Shown: piece by piece, positions 24,020-34,689 of the stretch | Layout: each line of letters begins with the position of its first letter | Numbering within the stretch: position 1 is the stretch's first letter | DNA from: Dryococelus australis | Taxonomy: Eukaryota; Arthropoda; Insecta; Phasmatodea; Phasmatidae | Direction: 5' to 3' | NCBI GenBank assembly: GCA_029891345.1 | Contig: CM056997.1 | Span: 216,047,212-216,111,211, forward strand | Length of the DNA stretch: 64,000 bases | Translations under genes and position numbers: made by a program | The notes under the pieces: generated by a model | Databases searched by the model: none | Told to the model about the DNA's origin: nothing | The model's input: the letters and a program-made list of their open reading frames with translations, nothing else

Positions 24020-25289
24020 AAATATAGTTTAAGTTACTGAAGACGGTCCCAATTGCTAAGGTTTTTATAATTTTATATGTGAAATTACTAATATTGCTAA
24101 CAATTATGTTTCTTTTTGTTTTATACAGTAGACTTTGAACATCAGATTAAGATCTGATGCCATCATCCCATGGCATTAAACAAGGAAAAAGTTTAACACT
24201 TTTCATTATTAAAAAATATTTTCTGCAAATGTTGGTTAGGTTGAGCAGTTTAATGTGATTGTTTAAGCCCTGCTCCCTGTATGGGAGCATGGGTTCGAAT
24301 TCCCACCTGATAAATAATTTTTAAATACATACATTAAGATAGTGGAGTTGGTGTGTCCTCCTCTGACTGAGTTTGAGTGACACATAACCATTTGTTCTGT
24401 TTTGAAAACAGTAAATAATTGTGCATCTTGTATGAATGTTTTCAACTCTTTGATGGTCGTGATGGAATTCAAATAATTACAATTGGAATAATATAGTGAG
24501 ATTGTATGCTTTAGTAATATGAAGATACTAACAATGGTTGAAGACTTACCATCTGTAACACCTTCAGCAAGGGTTTCTGATGAGCCTTTAGAAACAATAC
24601 AGAAACAATATTGTTAGTGTGGAATACACTTTTACTATAAGTTGCCATATACATTGACATGAATGTAGCCATAGTTTGTTCAGTTCTGCATACCAGTTGT
24701 TCCACTCTGATAGGTGTGATAGCGTTTACATGTAGTAATATACTATATAGAAATAAAAAGAATAGTAAATTTATTGTTTGTGGATTATCGGGAAGCAAAT
24801 GCATATATTGCAGCAAGTCATTTGTGATTAGGTTTAGCCCTAGATAATGTGAAGTAAGTAGCAGTCAATTTGCCATTAGTTATAAGACCTATACATGTGT
24901 TAACTGTAATGTTGTATATGCGATTAGGGCAGCCTTGAGTGGTTACTGCAGGAAATGTTCTATAGATTTAGAGCAAATCATAAATACTTTTGTTGAAATG
25001 AGAATATGTTTGAGTGTATGCAAATATTACTATGATATTTCGAAAATTGTGTGAAATAAAGATAAAATTTATGAAATACTATTGTTTTTATTCTTCTTGT
25101 CCCTTACAATGTGTAAGTATTGCTATGAGCAATCCCTTATAAAAGTTAAAATAATGATAATAAAGACATCAATATAAAAATTTATGTATAGTTGAATGGC
25201 TACATAAACATTCATTCTACCAATATGCATTTATTTTTTGGAGAAAATATTTGAAAAAAAATGTTTTTTATGTGTATGAATAGAGAGAT
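24020..25289. other. Polinton interior, AT-rich, no gene recognised
   Basis: Apart from the tRNA-like sequence at 24235-24312, only short frames occur. The 101-codon minus-strand frame 24511-24816 is hydrophobic at its start but matches nothing I know. Confidence 0.4.
24235..24312 (+). tRNA. Second tRNA-Leu(UAA)-like relic
   Basis: The acceptor arms GTTAGGT and ACCTGAT pair at all seven positions (two G-U), with discriminator A. The anticodon loop is TTTAAGC, identical to the copy at 18838. A hairpin 'gctccctgtatgggagc' stands in for the Leu long variable arm, and the T-arm reads 'tgggttcgaattccca', one base too long. The D arm and anticodon stem are degraded. At 78 nt it is shorter than a normal tRNA-Leu. 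It lies in the same orientation as the first copy, on the other side of the polymerase gene. Confidence 0.5.
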
Positions 25290-25790
25290 CCTACAAAGCA
25301 ATGGATTGGTAAATATTGCTAAAGGGTGATTAAATAGTTGGTGAAGATTGGTAAGCCTTGATGTATAGACTGGTAAAGTTTAGTAAGGATTGTTAAATAT
25401 TAATAAGGATTAGTGGGAAGATTGGGAAAGATTGATAAAAATTGACGGAAAGCTGGGTAAAGTTTGGTAAGGATTGACAGAAGATTAGATAATATAAATG
25501 AAAATATTTGTTAAGATTGGTAAATATTGATGAACATTGGGAAAGATTGATGTAATGGTTGTTAAATATTGGGAATGATTGACGGAAAGAATTGTAAAGT
25601 TTGGAAAAATTAATAAAGATTGGGAAAGATCGATGGGAATTTCGTTAAAAATTGGTTAAGATTGATATAAAGATTGGTGGAGAATGGTAAAGATTGGCAA
25701 AGTTTGATGGAAATGTTGTTTAAGTTTGGTTAGGATTGGTGGAAATATTGGTAAGGATTGATGGAAAGAATGTTAAAGATTGTTGTGTCA
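25290..25790. repeat. Degenerate minisatellite of 'gattggtaaa'-type units
   Basis: About 500 bp consist of imperfect short units such as 'gattggtaaagattgatgga' and 'gattgggaaagattgat', strongly purine-biased on the plus strand. Unit length varies (roughly 10-22 bp). No coding frame crosses it. It lies inside the Polinton, upstream of the right-arm homology. Confidence 0.75.
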
Positions 25791-26433
25791 GTGTGGTTTG
25801 GAGTAAATTTTGGTCATTTTGGATCAATTTTGGTTTTTTTTTTATAAGTTTGTGTTATTCTGCGTGTGTGTGTGTTGTCGATCTCTGATAGAATGGTGTA
25901 GAGAGATGATGAATGCTGTATGGAAGTTGATCATAGAGTGAGATAGTTAATGGAAATGCATATTGTTTAAGTGTTTGTTGTGTAGTGTGTTGCAAGCTGA
26001 CATGTATGTAAGTTATGAATAATATCAGACATATGTTAGTTGGATGTAAGATTTGGTCATGGTAAGATGTATACTTAAAATGAAATTGATCGTGTGAGTT
26101 ATTCAATATGTAAATAATACTTCTAAAATGTGAGTTTGACTTGAAAACCTATAGTTGTATCCTTTTCTTGGTTTTTTTTTTTTTCATCGGTCCTTGCGTT
26201 TTTGGTTTCATCTCATTACATATATACTACTAGAATTTGGATATTCATTACCCTAATCCATTGGATTATTTACTTGATACACAATTAAAATAAATACCTA
26301 CATACTCTGTATGGTTCTTGAATCTCTATGGAGATACTTATATGTAAATATAAATTTTTGCTATGCGAATATTCATATTTTAGTCTTGATATTAGTTAAT
26401 GTGTGTGGTCAGCTCTCCCGATGTAAGCCTAAC

Positions 26434-26929
26434 TAATATAGAATAAAACTTTACTCTCAAAGCTACATTTACAATAAAAATGACCATTCTCTTAATAGGG
26501 AGACCTCTAGGATTCACTGCATGCAATATCACCTCCGGATTTATCCTTCACCCAGAACCGAATTTCTCCTCACCACTGTTAATCACAACACGACCGTAGC
26601 TCTTCCGCCTTATGATGTCGTGTTGTCGTGTATGGCCAATCTGGACACGTCTCTCCATGTCGCCGGCATCTCGGCTCGCCCTGCAATGTTGTCCTTACGA
26701 GTTACTCGCGGCGACCTCTGGCGTCGATGTTGCCCTCGACTAGTGGTACCAGCAGAGTGGGACAGAGAGTGGGGCTCGTCATCGGGCCCCAGCGGTCTTG
26801 TTTGCGAATTGCCGACTTGCAGGGATGCCTTCCACCACCCTCGCTATCCTTATCTCCCCTCACTGCAAGTGCGCCAGGACAGCACTCCGTCAACTCATGG
26901 TGTGTGTCCGGCTCCCGTACCCGGCAACA
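26434..26929 (-). repeat. 3' LTR of the nested gag element
   Basis: Matches 28767-29193: 'taatatagaataaaact..actctcaaagctaca', 'cacccagaaccgaatttctcct', 'gatgtcgtgttgtc', 'ccgacttgcaggga', 'caactcatggtg'. GC-rich open frames in it are not genes. Confidence 0.85.
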
Positions 26930-27379
26930 GGGCTCCTCTTCTTCTTAGAGCAGCAAGGCGTGGAGAAACGGTGGAGAGCACCAGCGAGAGGTGGTGTAGG
27001 AGGTAGTAAAGCATCGGCCAGTTTAACAGGATTTGATCTCTCTCCAGAGAGATAGGGCGAAGGAGCTTACATCCCCATCGACGCGACACGGGCAGTGGTG
27101 TCCAGATGAACATTCTTTAATAACAACGACTGGCTGTCTCATGTCTTGTGGTGTGTAATGAGGTTCATATGTGCCCCTGCGGTCGTACTGGCGTGTGTGG
27201 AATTGTCCGGTGGGTGGTTGAGTGTATCTCACAAATGGCCTACCCCGGTACGGGTCTGACCTCTGTGCTGTTTGGTCCTCATTCTCGCGCTGAGAGATAT
27301 ATAAGTTCTTTTTTCCTGCTTCAATTTCGCGATCTCACAGTGGAGTGTCTCGTCTGAGGGGTTGTGTGGAGTGTGTGCT

Positions 27380-27921
27380 ATGGCCTAGTGATATCTGTAT
27401 TGGCCGAACTTAAACTTTTTTTAATTGGCTAACATCTGCAGAATGGTGTCGTTGTCTAGTCCAATTATCTTGTCTGCAATAGACGACAGTAGCGACTTCC
27501 ACAGGATAGTGAGAAAATCTGCGTCACATACAGGGGGTTTATATTTTCTGCGGTAAAATAACTTGGTCTCTACATGTTGCATTCATTCCTCATTGAGTGC
27601 CTGTCATTTCTTATACAAAAGTTGTTTGTTGTTTTCAGTTTGCGCTATGGGCGAGAAAATAGCTTTTAACTGTGCCTCGATGTGTGGCCACGCAAGATAA
27701 TCTCTGTGAAGGAGTGTAAGAGTCTCAATGACGTGTTTTGCTGTGCCCTGGAGGTAAAATTTATTTATTTTTCCATTTGTTGGATCACTCCAACCATTTA
27801 TTTCGCTTACCGCCTGAAACTGATTTAAATATTAATCTATATCCTCGTTTTTTTGTCCGCTAAATGTGGGAATATTTTCTGGCTGACTGACTGCAATTGG
27901 AGTGGGTTGTGGGTCGTTCAT
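27380..27921 (-). pseudogene. Retrotransposon gag
   Basis: From ATG at 27921 (minus strand) a single frame reads MNDPQPTPIAVSQPENIPTF, then SGQKNEDID, then YLNQFQAVSEINGWSDP and FYLQGTAKHVIETL. This follows the usual LTR-retrotransposon gag pattern: a Phe-x-Gly start, an acidic DI, a Phe/Leu-x-x-Phe helix, and NGW followed by a Gly-Thr-Ala block. The frame stays constant for about 180 codons but carries several in-frame stops (first near 27838), so only point decay has struck it. The protein would form the element's particle. No intact zinc knuckle is seen downstream. Confidence 0.75.
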
Positions 27922-28766
27922 CTTATAGTAATGTACGTGGCCTGTGTGTGTGAGTTCGTGTATGTGTGGCTTTACGTGTTCGTATATGTGGCGTGAAGCT
28001 GTCTTACTACGAGTGTTTAAAAAAATGGAGAACTGTATGTCGCGCACTGAGTTCTTATAATCAATTTTCTAAACTACAGGCAGTCTACTGATTTGCTCCT
28101 CAAATGCACACACTAAAGCTCTATGTGTTAGGAAACTTTTATGCAACTACTAGCCGAAGAGATGTTCCATTAAGACATGCATTAAGGTTCTACAAGCAAG
28201 CAAGCAAGCAGAATACCCTACACTACTAACTGGGTTCAGGCGTGGCTCTACACACGTCGCTGGTTGCGTGGGGAATCACAATGTACATAAGGCTGCCACG
28301 ATTGTAAGTGCTGACTTGCCCTCCTGATTGTGCTGCGCACATGGTTGCGGGAATTTAAATTTACCTTGCAGGCAATTTGTGATTGAAATTGCAACTTTGC
28401 AACTGCCTATGGCTATAAACTTACAAGAAACACAATAATAAACTTGACTAATTTCCACCAAAATATAAACTGCTGGCAACAAGAGGCAGGATTCAACACG
28501 CGCCTCCACCTCTGTAACACTCTTTACTGGGAATGCATACTAGAACGTTCTTTACTGTTAAACACAAGTTTATATACCATACAAAATCTGAGGCTATTCC
28601 TCTTAACGTTACTTTACTCTACTGTGGGGGCTACTCTAAATGGCTCAATAACATAAGTATAATTACAATAATTACACATTATTTTATCCCTTCTCATACA
28701 ATAAGTGATATCTAATACATAAACAAGCAAATACAGAGTGAATACAGGTTTGGAATAATTCAGCAA

Positions 28767-29193
28767 ATAATATAGAATAAAACTTGACTCTCAAAGCTAC
28801 AGTTACATTAACAATTATTATGCTCTAAATGGTGGGACCTCTAGGGTTCGCTGCACGAAATATCACCTCCCGATCTATCCTGCACCCAGAACCGAATTTC
28901 TCCTTACCACTGTTAATTACGACACGACCGGATCTCCTCCGCTTCGTGATGTCGTGTTGTCATGGATGGCCAATATGGACACGTCTCCCCAAGATGTCGG
29001 TATTTCGGTTTGCCTTGCAATGTAGCCCTCATGAGTTGCTCGCGCTGACCTCTGGCGTCAATATTTTTGCGACTGGCCGACTTGCAGGGATTCCTTCCAC
29101 CACCCTTGTTCTCCTCAGCACCCCTCACCTACAGTGCGCCAGGACATCACTCCATCAACTCATGGTGCGGCTTCGACTTCCTTGTCCGCAACA
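28767..29193 (-). repeat. 5' LTR of the nested gag element
   Basis: Direct-repeat partner of 26434-26929, ending (plus-strand view) in 'gtccgcaaca', after which the Polinton 114-bp repeat unit resumes with 'ccctgaccgagaatcgaaccc'. Confidence 0.85.
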
Positions 29194-29914
29194 ATACCCT
29201 GACCGAGAATCGAACCCAAGTCCATATTAACTTTATATTAGGTACGAATAGCACCTACCCAAGACACAAATAAATTTCGGTTAAAATCGGAAATAAAATA
29301 ATATTACGTGGGTAAATATGTCCTTTATGAGTATGTACTTGGTGAGTTTTTATATAACTATGTTTATAAAAGGGCTTAAAAGCATAATTAATGTTCTCAT
29401 CAGGGGCATAAGTCAAAATGTCTTGTTGAAAGGTAAGTGTTGCATTGTATTTGATGCTCGGAGTTGTTACATAATTAATTTAAAAATAAAAAAATCAGAT
29501 CTATACTTACTAAAATTCAAAATTACTGTTTGTATAGTTACATAATCATTTTATCACGACATATTCATATCTGACTGAAAAATTTAAATCTTTTGATACG
29601 TTGTTTGGTTATGTTTGTTTTGTAAAAGTTTAAAAAATATACTTTTCATTTAAAGACATAAATATAATTTTATAAAATTATGATTGTTCATAAACGATAT
29701 TTGCATTATCATACAGTAGAAAATTATTTTGAATATATGAGTACATACACAGTTGGTTCATTTTATATATACAACATTTAAAGTTTTGTTGTCACTATTG
29801 TACTGGTGGCTCAGTCAATTCATGTGTCAGCATTCCAACCCAAGGGTGGTTGGATCGAAACTTACGCCTCCGCAGCTTTTTTACTATATTAAAACATACC
29901 ACTTCTGCATGTAG

Positions 29915-30768
29915 CAGCCGATGCGAGTACTCGAACAGAGTTCGATTAATCGACCTTGCGCGCAATCTTGCGAGCTACTCTACAAGTGGGCTGGCGATCG
30001 ATTATAACATCATCTCTGCCTAAAAAGCAAGTATATAACTGAACACAGCCTACTTCGCTGGAAAGGAATGTGTGATGTATTGGCGATGGGTTTGGGAGAC
30101 GGTGGGATAGGGTGTTAACCAGAGGAGAGGAGAGGAGGTCGAGAGCCTACAGTCTCGGAGCAAGAGTCCGATCCAACCCAAACTAATCACAACATATCTC
30201 GTTGTGAAGGAGGTTTGAGAGGGGAGGGATTGGGGGTATAGGTATGTGAATGTGTGGAGAGGGGTTATAGTGTACCAGGTCATCAAGTGTAGATAACCAC
30301 AGTATATCTCATTTTGAAGATGAAATGGTGAGGGGGCGGTGGTAGGTAAGTGAAGGGCTGGAGATGGGTGTTAGTGTATTAAGCATCAGGTGTAGACAAT
30401 CAGAGTATAGCTCAGTGTGAAGAAGGATGGGCGAACAGGGGGTAGGGTTTAAGTAGTTGAAGGGGTGGAGCATGTAGAGTCGAGTGCTATGCCAATTGTG
30501 GATGTGGATGTGGATTTAGATGTGGATGTGTAGCCGATGTGGAGTAATTTATATGAAAACCCTTCCCATGTTAATGTTATGGCACTATGGAGCTATGGAG
30601 TGATTGTGGAGTAGGTGTTGAGGCTTGCGGAGCTAAAGGGTCTTTCTATATGAGATGAAATCACTTCCCACGTTAATTTTATATAACTACGTTTGGGGTT
30701 ATCGTTGAAAGATTGTCCAGGACATTGTTCCTCGTCAAGTGAGTTCGAAACCTCCCTCGTGCTCTACT
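29915..30768. repeat. Polinton right terminal inverted repeat
   Basis: Inverted partner of 14923-15685 and direct match of about 3825-4518. It ends 'ctcgtgctctact'. Indels account for the length difference from the left TIR. Confidence 0.9.
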
Positions 30769-30774
30769 TTCACC
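30769..30774. repeat. Polinton target-site duplication, right copy (TTCACC)
   Basis: Identical to 14917-14922 and directly abutting the CTACT terminus. Confidence 0.9.
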
Positions 30775-30829
30775 TTTTTTGCAATTGTTTTTGTGTTTTT
30801 TTTATTTAGTCGAGAGAGTTCTTCCAGTT

Positions 30830-31097
30830 TCACATATGTACACTTCCCGTCAGAATAATTGTGCGACGAAACAAGTTAAATCCACTTCGGCAAACTTCGG
30901 CTCTAGACAAAATGTGTAGTTGGCTCTTAGGCAACCAGCGACTCGGATTTCTCCGGCCAATCGTTCAGCGTTTTAACTGCGCCCCAAGAATCTCTATAAA
31001 TCCTATTGGAACGTCATTCTGACATCGCCTTCTCCAAGTGAATTAGCGCATTTAATTGGATGAATCAAATCGTCCTGCGATCTATGAAGTTCATGTA
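30830..31097 (+). repeat. Inverted duplicate of the end of the MADF gene, arm 1
   Basis: Matches the reverse complement of about 32660-32945: 'cccgtcagaataa', 'ttggctcttaggcaaccagc', 'aagaatctct', 'cattctgacatcg', 'gcatttaattggatga', 'tatgaagtt.atg'. It starts about 60 bp from the Polinton right end and about 17 bp after a splice-acceptor-like 'ttttttttatttag'. Confidence 0.8.
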
Positions 31098-32478
31098 AGT
31101 ACCGAATATCGCACACAAATTCCACACTGAATGTTCGTGTGTCGTGCAAGCAGATAGTGGAAAGAAAACCAGTCGTAACGGCGTGTTAAGCGACAGTGTT
31201 GCGCAACATATCTTGTCCCGAAACATTTTAGCAGAATTACCTCGCATAAAGTCCAAATTGAACGTTCGCGAGTTGTACAACCAGGTATCACTTACCGGAA
31301 AGAAAACCATTATATATATACCATTATTATATCGGAATTCTAGAAAAAATACATAAACCGAAAAGATACTTGACACCTTTTATATAAACTCTAAATGTTT
31401 ACTGTGATTTTCGTGAGCTGTTTAATTTGAACACCTAGGAGTATGTAGACCACAATTTCACATAAACTACCATTTAGCACGGTAAGAATGCTTATACGCA
31501 GATTAATTGGGTGGAATTTGTGAAGTAGGTGAACATTATGCTGTAAATTGTAATTTTATTATTTTATTTATTGTTTAATAAACACTGTATGCACGCATTC
31601 TTTATAGTGCGGGTCAGTCCACAATGAGTAAACACACTCATTTTCGCGACATTGTGCAAATAAAGTATAAAACGTTTTCTATAGTTTCAAAAGAATAGCA
31701 CTGGTCTGAAATTACTGTTTTGTTATACTTTGATAAACTGTACATATACATTAATTCATGTGGAATTGTACCGAGAGTTAAAAACTATGTTGTATTCCAG
31801 TCGTGTAATTTTGTATAGGTGTTTTCATATAAATAAAATGTTCAAGTGCAATTTTCAACTCTGAGGGTAAATCTCCTGTATCTCTACGAACGTCCATCGT
31901 CCTATATTGCCTTACACATACCTACCTGAGCCCGCTGTAACTGATGTTTGTGGAATAGCCGAAGGTACGGCCAGACCTGCGTGCGCATCTATTACACCCC
32001 GTCCCCCCTTTTTTTGATCCCATCAACATGCTCCGCGCACTCAGACATGCACAGACGTCTGCCAGCTACAGTAGTTAATACGAAACCTACGTGAGGATTT
32101 GATTTGGCAGCGTAGAAATTGGCCCGGTTAGATAGGATGTGGCTTTTCATGCAGACAGCAGCTAGTTGCAAGAGAAACATGCGCCGATTGTTTCATTGCT
32201 ATTTAGTGGCTTTATTTACTGATGAATGTAGCCAAATGTTCCGCTAAAGTGTGATGTTCGGTTTTCGCAAATGCGTACGACAGCAGGATATTCTTTTCTG
32301 TGTATCGATAATAAAAGACAAACATTAAAACTACTTAACGTCTCACATAGAATAGGGTTTATTTTAATTATTAATAGAGCAATTATTAATTTATTTTTAC
32401 GGTTATCTGTAATTATAGCTATTTCACATACGTTCACTGCTTCATTGTTTGAAGTATCTAATATCGCGTACACCTCGA
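31098..32478. other. Centre of the inverted duplication, no gene recognised
   Basis: AT-rich DNA with short frames and no motifs. It may be part of the Harbinger element or a later filler. Confidence 0.4.
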
Positions 32479-32572
32479 GACAAGCTATGTTGCACAACAC
32501 TGTCGCTTAGCACGCAGTAATTCCGCTAAAATATTTCAGGACAAGCTATGTTGCACAACACTGTAGCTCAGC
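32479..32572. repeat. 33-bp direct repeat, two copies 61 bp apart
   Basis: The motif 'gacaagctatgttgcacaac' followed by 'actgt.gct.agc' occurs at 32479-32511 and 32540-32572 with few mismatches. It may be a sub-terminal repeat of the Harbinger element, but no matching end was found. Confidence 0.6.
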
Positions 32573-32659
32573 TTGCCTTTATAATTGGTTGTTTATTCCC
32601 CTAAGTGTTACCTGTCGGAGCGTGAGACACGGATTTCCAGTGAGGAGTTTATGTGAGAT

Positions 32660-33110
32660 ATTGGGTTTTTGCATTAACTTCATAAATTGCAGGACGAGTT
32701 GCTTCATCCAATTAAATGCGTTATATTCCCTTGGAGAAACCGATGTCAGAATGATGCTCCAATAGAAGCTAAAGAGATTCTTGGCGCAGTTCAAACGGTG
32801 GTAGCTTGACCGGGTAGTACTGTGATGCTGGTTGCCTAAGAGCCAAGGCGATACATCTTGTCAAAAGCCGACGATTGCCAAAGGGGAATTTAACTTTTTC
32901 CGTCGCTCGTTTATTCTGACGGGAGGTGTACATCTGTTTCCGTACGCGCGTACTGGAGGAATGGTCTTAGAAAGTTCATTTGTTGGGCCCATGGCCAAGT
33001 TTTGTACCGGTTAATACATTTAGCTTGTTGCCCGGTCTGTGTTTGTTCACTCCGTAAAAATTTAGCGTAACTCTCTCTGAGGTTTTTCCACTGTTTCTTC
33101 ATAGTTTCAC
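32660..33110 (-). pseudogene. MADF-domain gene accompanying the Harbinger transposase (partial)
   Basis: Reading down from 33110, just after a splice-acceptor-like 'ctctgattgtag', the frame gives GETMKKQWKNLRESYAKFLR and then WPWAQQMNFLRPFL. This is the second half of a MADF (Myb/SANT-like) DNA-binding domain: Val/Met-Lys-Lys-x-Trp-x-Asn-Leu-Arg followed by an aromatic x-x-Met-x-Phe-Leu. The first MADF helix would be in an upstream exon that I did not find. The frame stops at a TAA near 32920 that the inverted duplicate shares. Beyond it, FSFYWSIILTSVSPREYNAF weakly resembles a BESS motif. In Harbinger elements a Myb-like protein is the usual second gene and helps the transposase bind DNA and reach the nucleus. 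The layout, divergent from the transposase 0.7 kb away, fits. Confidence 0.65.
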
Positions 33111-33200
33111 CTACAATCAGAGTGTAAAACTGTGTTAACGAATGCTGTATGTATATTTTATACATCACAATAATAAACACACCATTACATAATGTGTACA

Positions 33201-33829
33201 AGACACATCATTGAAGTCTCTATAAAATTCTTCGAAATAAGGGAGTTAAGTGGGGCAAATAAAGTGCACGATATATGGCCAGTCTAGATGCTTCTGTACA
33301 TGTTCAACGATGTGAGTGTATTTTCAATGTAACTTTATTTGTTGCCCTGATATTACCTTTCAACATATCTCCTCAAATGTACAATTAATGACATGTACGT
33401 ATCCAGTAAAAGATATTTGTAAGTAAAAAATAACATTGATTGGAAACTTGTTGAAAAACATGTTGTATAACATGAGGTGCAATATAGTTTATGTTTTACA
33501 AAACTTCATTATATGAAATACACATTAAGTACGTACCTCCATATGGAGATAAACATAATGTCTTCAATACTCTCTGTGTTCTACAGCCTGTGGTTACGCT
33601 ATTTGCTCATGTTTACTTGCTGTGTTGCAGAACAAATGTTGCGAACTAGTATCCAAAGGATTGGATTGTATTACTACAATTTCTGCTATTGTGTACTTAA
33701 AGATATTATACACACGTATGGATTTAAATTAATATTAGTGATACTCTTTCGCAGTTGTCAATGTATGCATTTTCCAGTGAGATAATATGTTTTGCATATT
33801 GATTGTTGGCGAACTTTCAAGTTTTTTTT
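33201..33829. other. Spacer between divergent Harbinger genes
   Basis: No motif recognised. It ends in a T-rich tract before the transposase frame, compatible with either an intron end or the shared promoter region. Confidence 0.4.
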
Positions 33830-34592
33830 TTTTGTTTGTGCTCTCGATATCTTGCTACCGGGGACTCATACAGCACGATAGGACACAGTTTCAGAATTGG
33901 ATTTTCGACAGTTAGTATTATTGTAGAAGAAGTGTGTAATGCTATTTGGAAACGACTGCACCCAATTTGTTTGCCTGAGCCAACTTGGGAAATTTGGCAA
34001 CGAACCATTTCCGGCTTCCAGGACGTATGGCAATTTCCTAACTGCTTGGGAAGCATAGATGGTAAACAGGTTACAGTTAAGTTCCCGGACAAGACTGGTT
34101 CCACCTATTTTCCTTATTTGCACAAGTTTTCGATTAATTTGACGGCCATTGTGGATCACGATTACACGTTTCTTTGTATAGATGTTGGTGGCTATACGAA
34201 GAATTGTGATGGTGGTGTTTTTGAGACATCGGCAATGGGACAGAAACTATTGAATGGAACACTTAATACTCCGCGAGATAGACCGTTGCCTGGACAAAAC
34301 GAACCCACCCCGTGTGTGCTGATAGGAGACGAGGCTTTTCCACTGCGGCCAAACTTAATGAGGCCTTTTCCACACAGACAATCAAGACTCGACAAAAACA
34401 AACGTGTACAATAAGCGATCGTGTCGAGCTCGCCGCGTCGTAGAAAATACCTTTCGTATTTTAGCTCAAAAATGGCGTGTGTTTTACAGACCCAAAGAAG
34501 TTAAGTTTAAAACAGTAATAAGTATAGTTAAAGTCGCATGCGTGACTCACAATTATTTGCGTTCCAAACAAGGTGGTCTGAACTTGCAATAA
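33830..34592 (+). pseudogene. PIF/Harbinger DDE transposase (HARBI1-like), frameshifted
   Basis: The frame opens into RYLATGDSYSTIGHSFRIG (the conserved N-terminal helix-turn-helix end). It continues through FPNCLGSIDGKQV (first catalytic Asp, about 34055), IDVGGYTKNCDGGVF (about 34180) and IGDEAFPLRPNLMRPFP (second Asp, about 34325). After 34395 the similarity shifts frame and resumes as RARRVVENTFRILAQKWRVF (catalytic Glu, about 34445) and CVTHNYLR. One frameshift of about 1 bp near 34395 breaks the gene. The N-terminal part of the usual protein of about 350-400 residues is missing or in another exon. It would cut and paste the element at 3-bp TWA-type targets. No TIRs were located. It is divergent from the MADF gene. 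Confidence 0.92.
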
Positions 34593-34689
34593 CTTCTAGA
34601 AGCACCTGAACCAATGTTGGGAGCTTTCCAAAACCTGCCTATCGACGGGCGGAGAGCCACAAATGAGTCTTTTATAATGCGCGATAGAT

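Larger units (their letters stand above)
26434..29193 (-). mobile_element. Gag-only LTR retrotransposon nested in the Polinton
   Basis: Two direct repeats (26434-26929 and 28767-29193) flank 1.84 kb. On the minus strand the LTRs start TGTTG(C)CGG. A purine-rich tract 'aagaagaagaggag' sits just upstream of the 3' LTR start, as a polypurine tract should. The internal region holds gag and nothing resembling protease, RT or integrase, so the copy is internally deleted or non-autonomous. The LTRs differ noticeably, including an extra segment of about 70 bp in 26740-26810, so the insertion is old. The first Polinton copy lacks this element. No clean target-site duplication was found. Confidence 0.8.
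14923..30768. mobile_element. Complete but decayed Polinton/Maverick DNA transposon (copy B)
   Basis: A 15,846-bp element defined by structure. It begins AGTAGAACACG and ends CTACT, has TIRs of roughly 0.76-0.85 kb, and is flanked by the perfect 6-bp duplication TTCACC. Polintons are known for 15-20 kb length, long TIRs with AG termini, 6-bp duplications and a protein-primed DNA polymerase B, all of which fit. The only family gene recognised is the polymerase, on the minus strand. Integrase, packaging ATPase, protease and capsid genes were looked for in all frames and not recognised, so the copy is either a gutted autonomous element or a partly non-autonomous derivative. It has collected a nested LTR element, satellite units and tRNA-like sequences. 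Confidence 0.93.

Noticed and set aside
26521..27113. Overlapping long open frames on both strands (161, 106, 85 codons)
   Set aside because: They lie in the GC-rich LTR of the nested gag element; the matching LTR at 28.8-29.2 kb has different frames and no protein similarity is visible.
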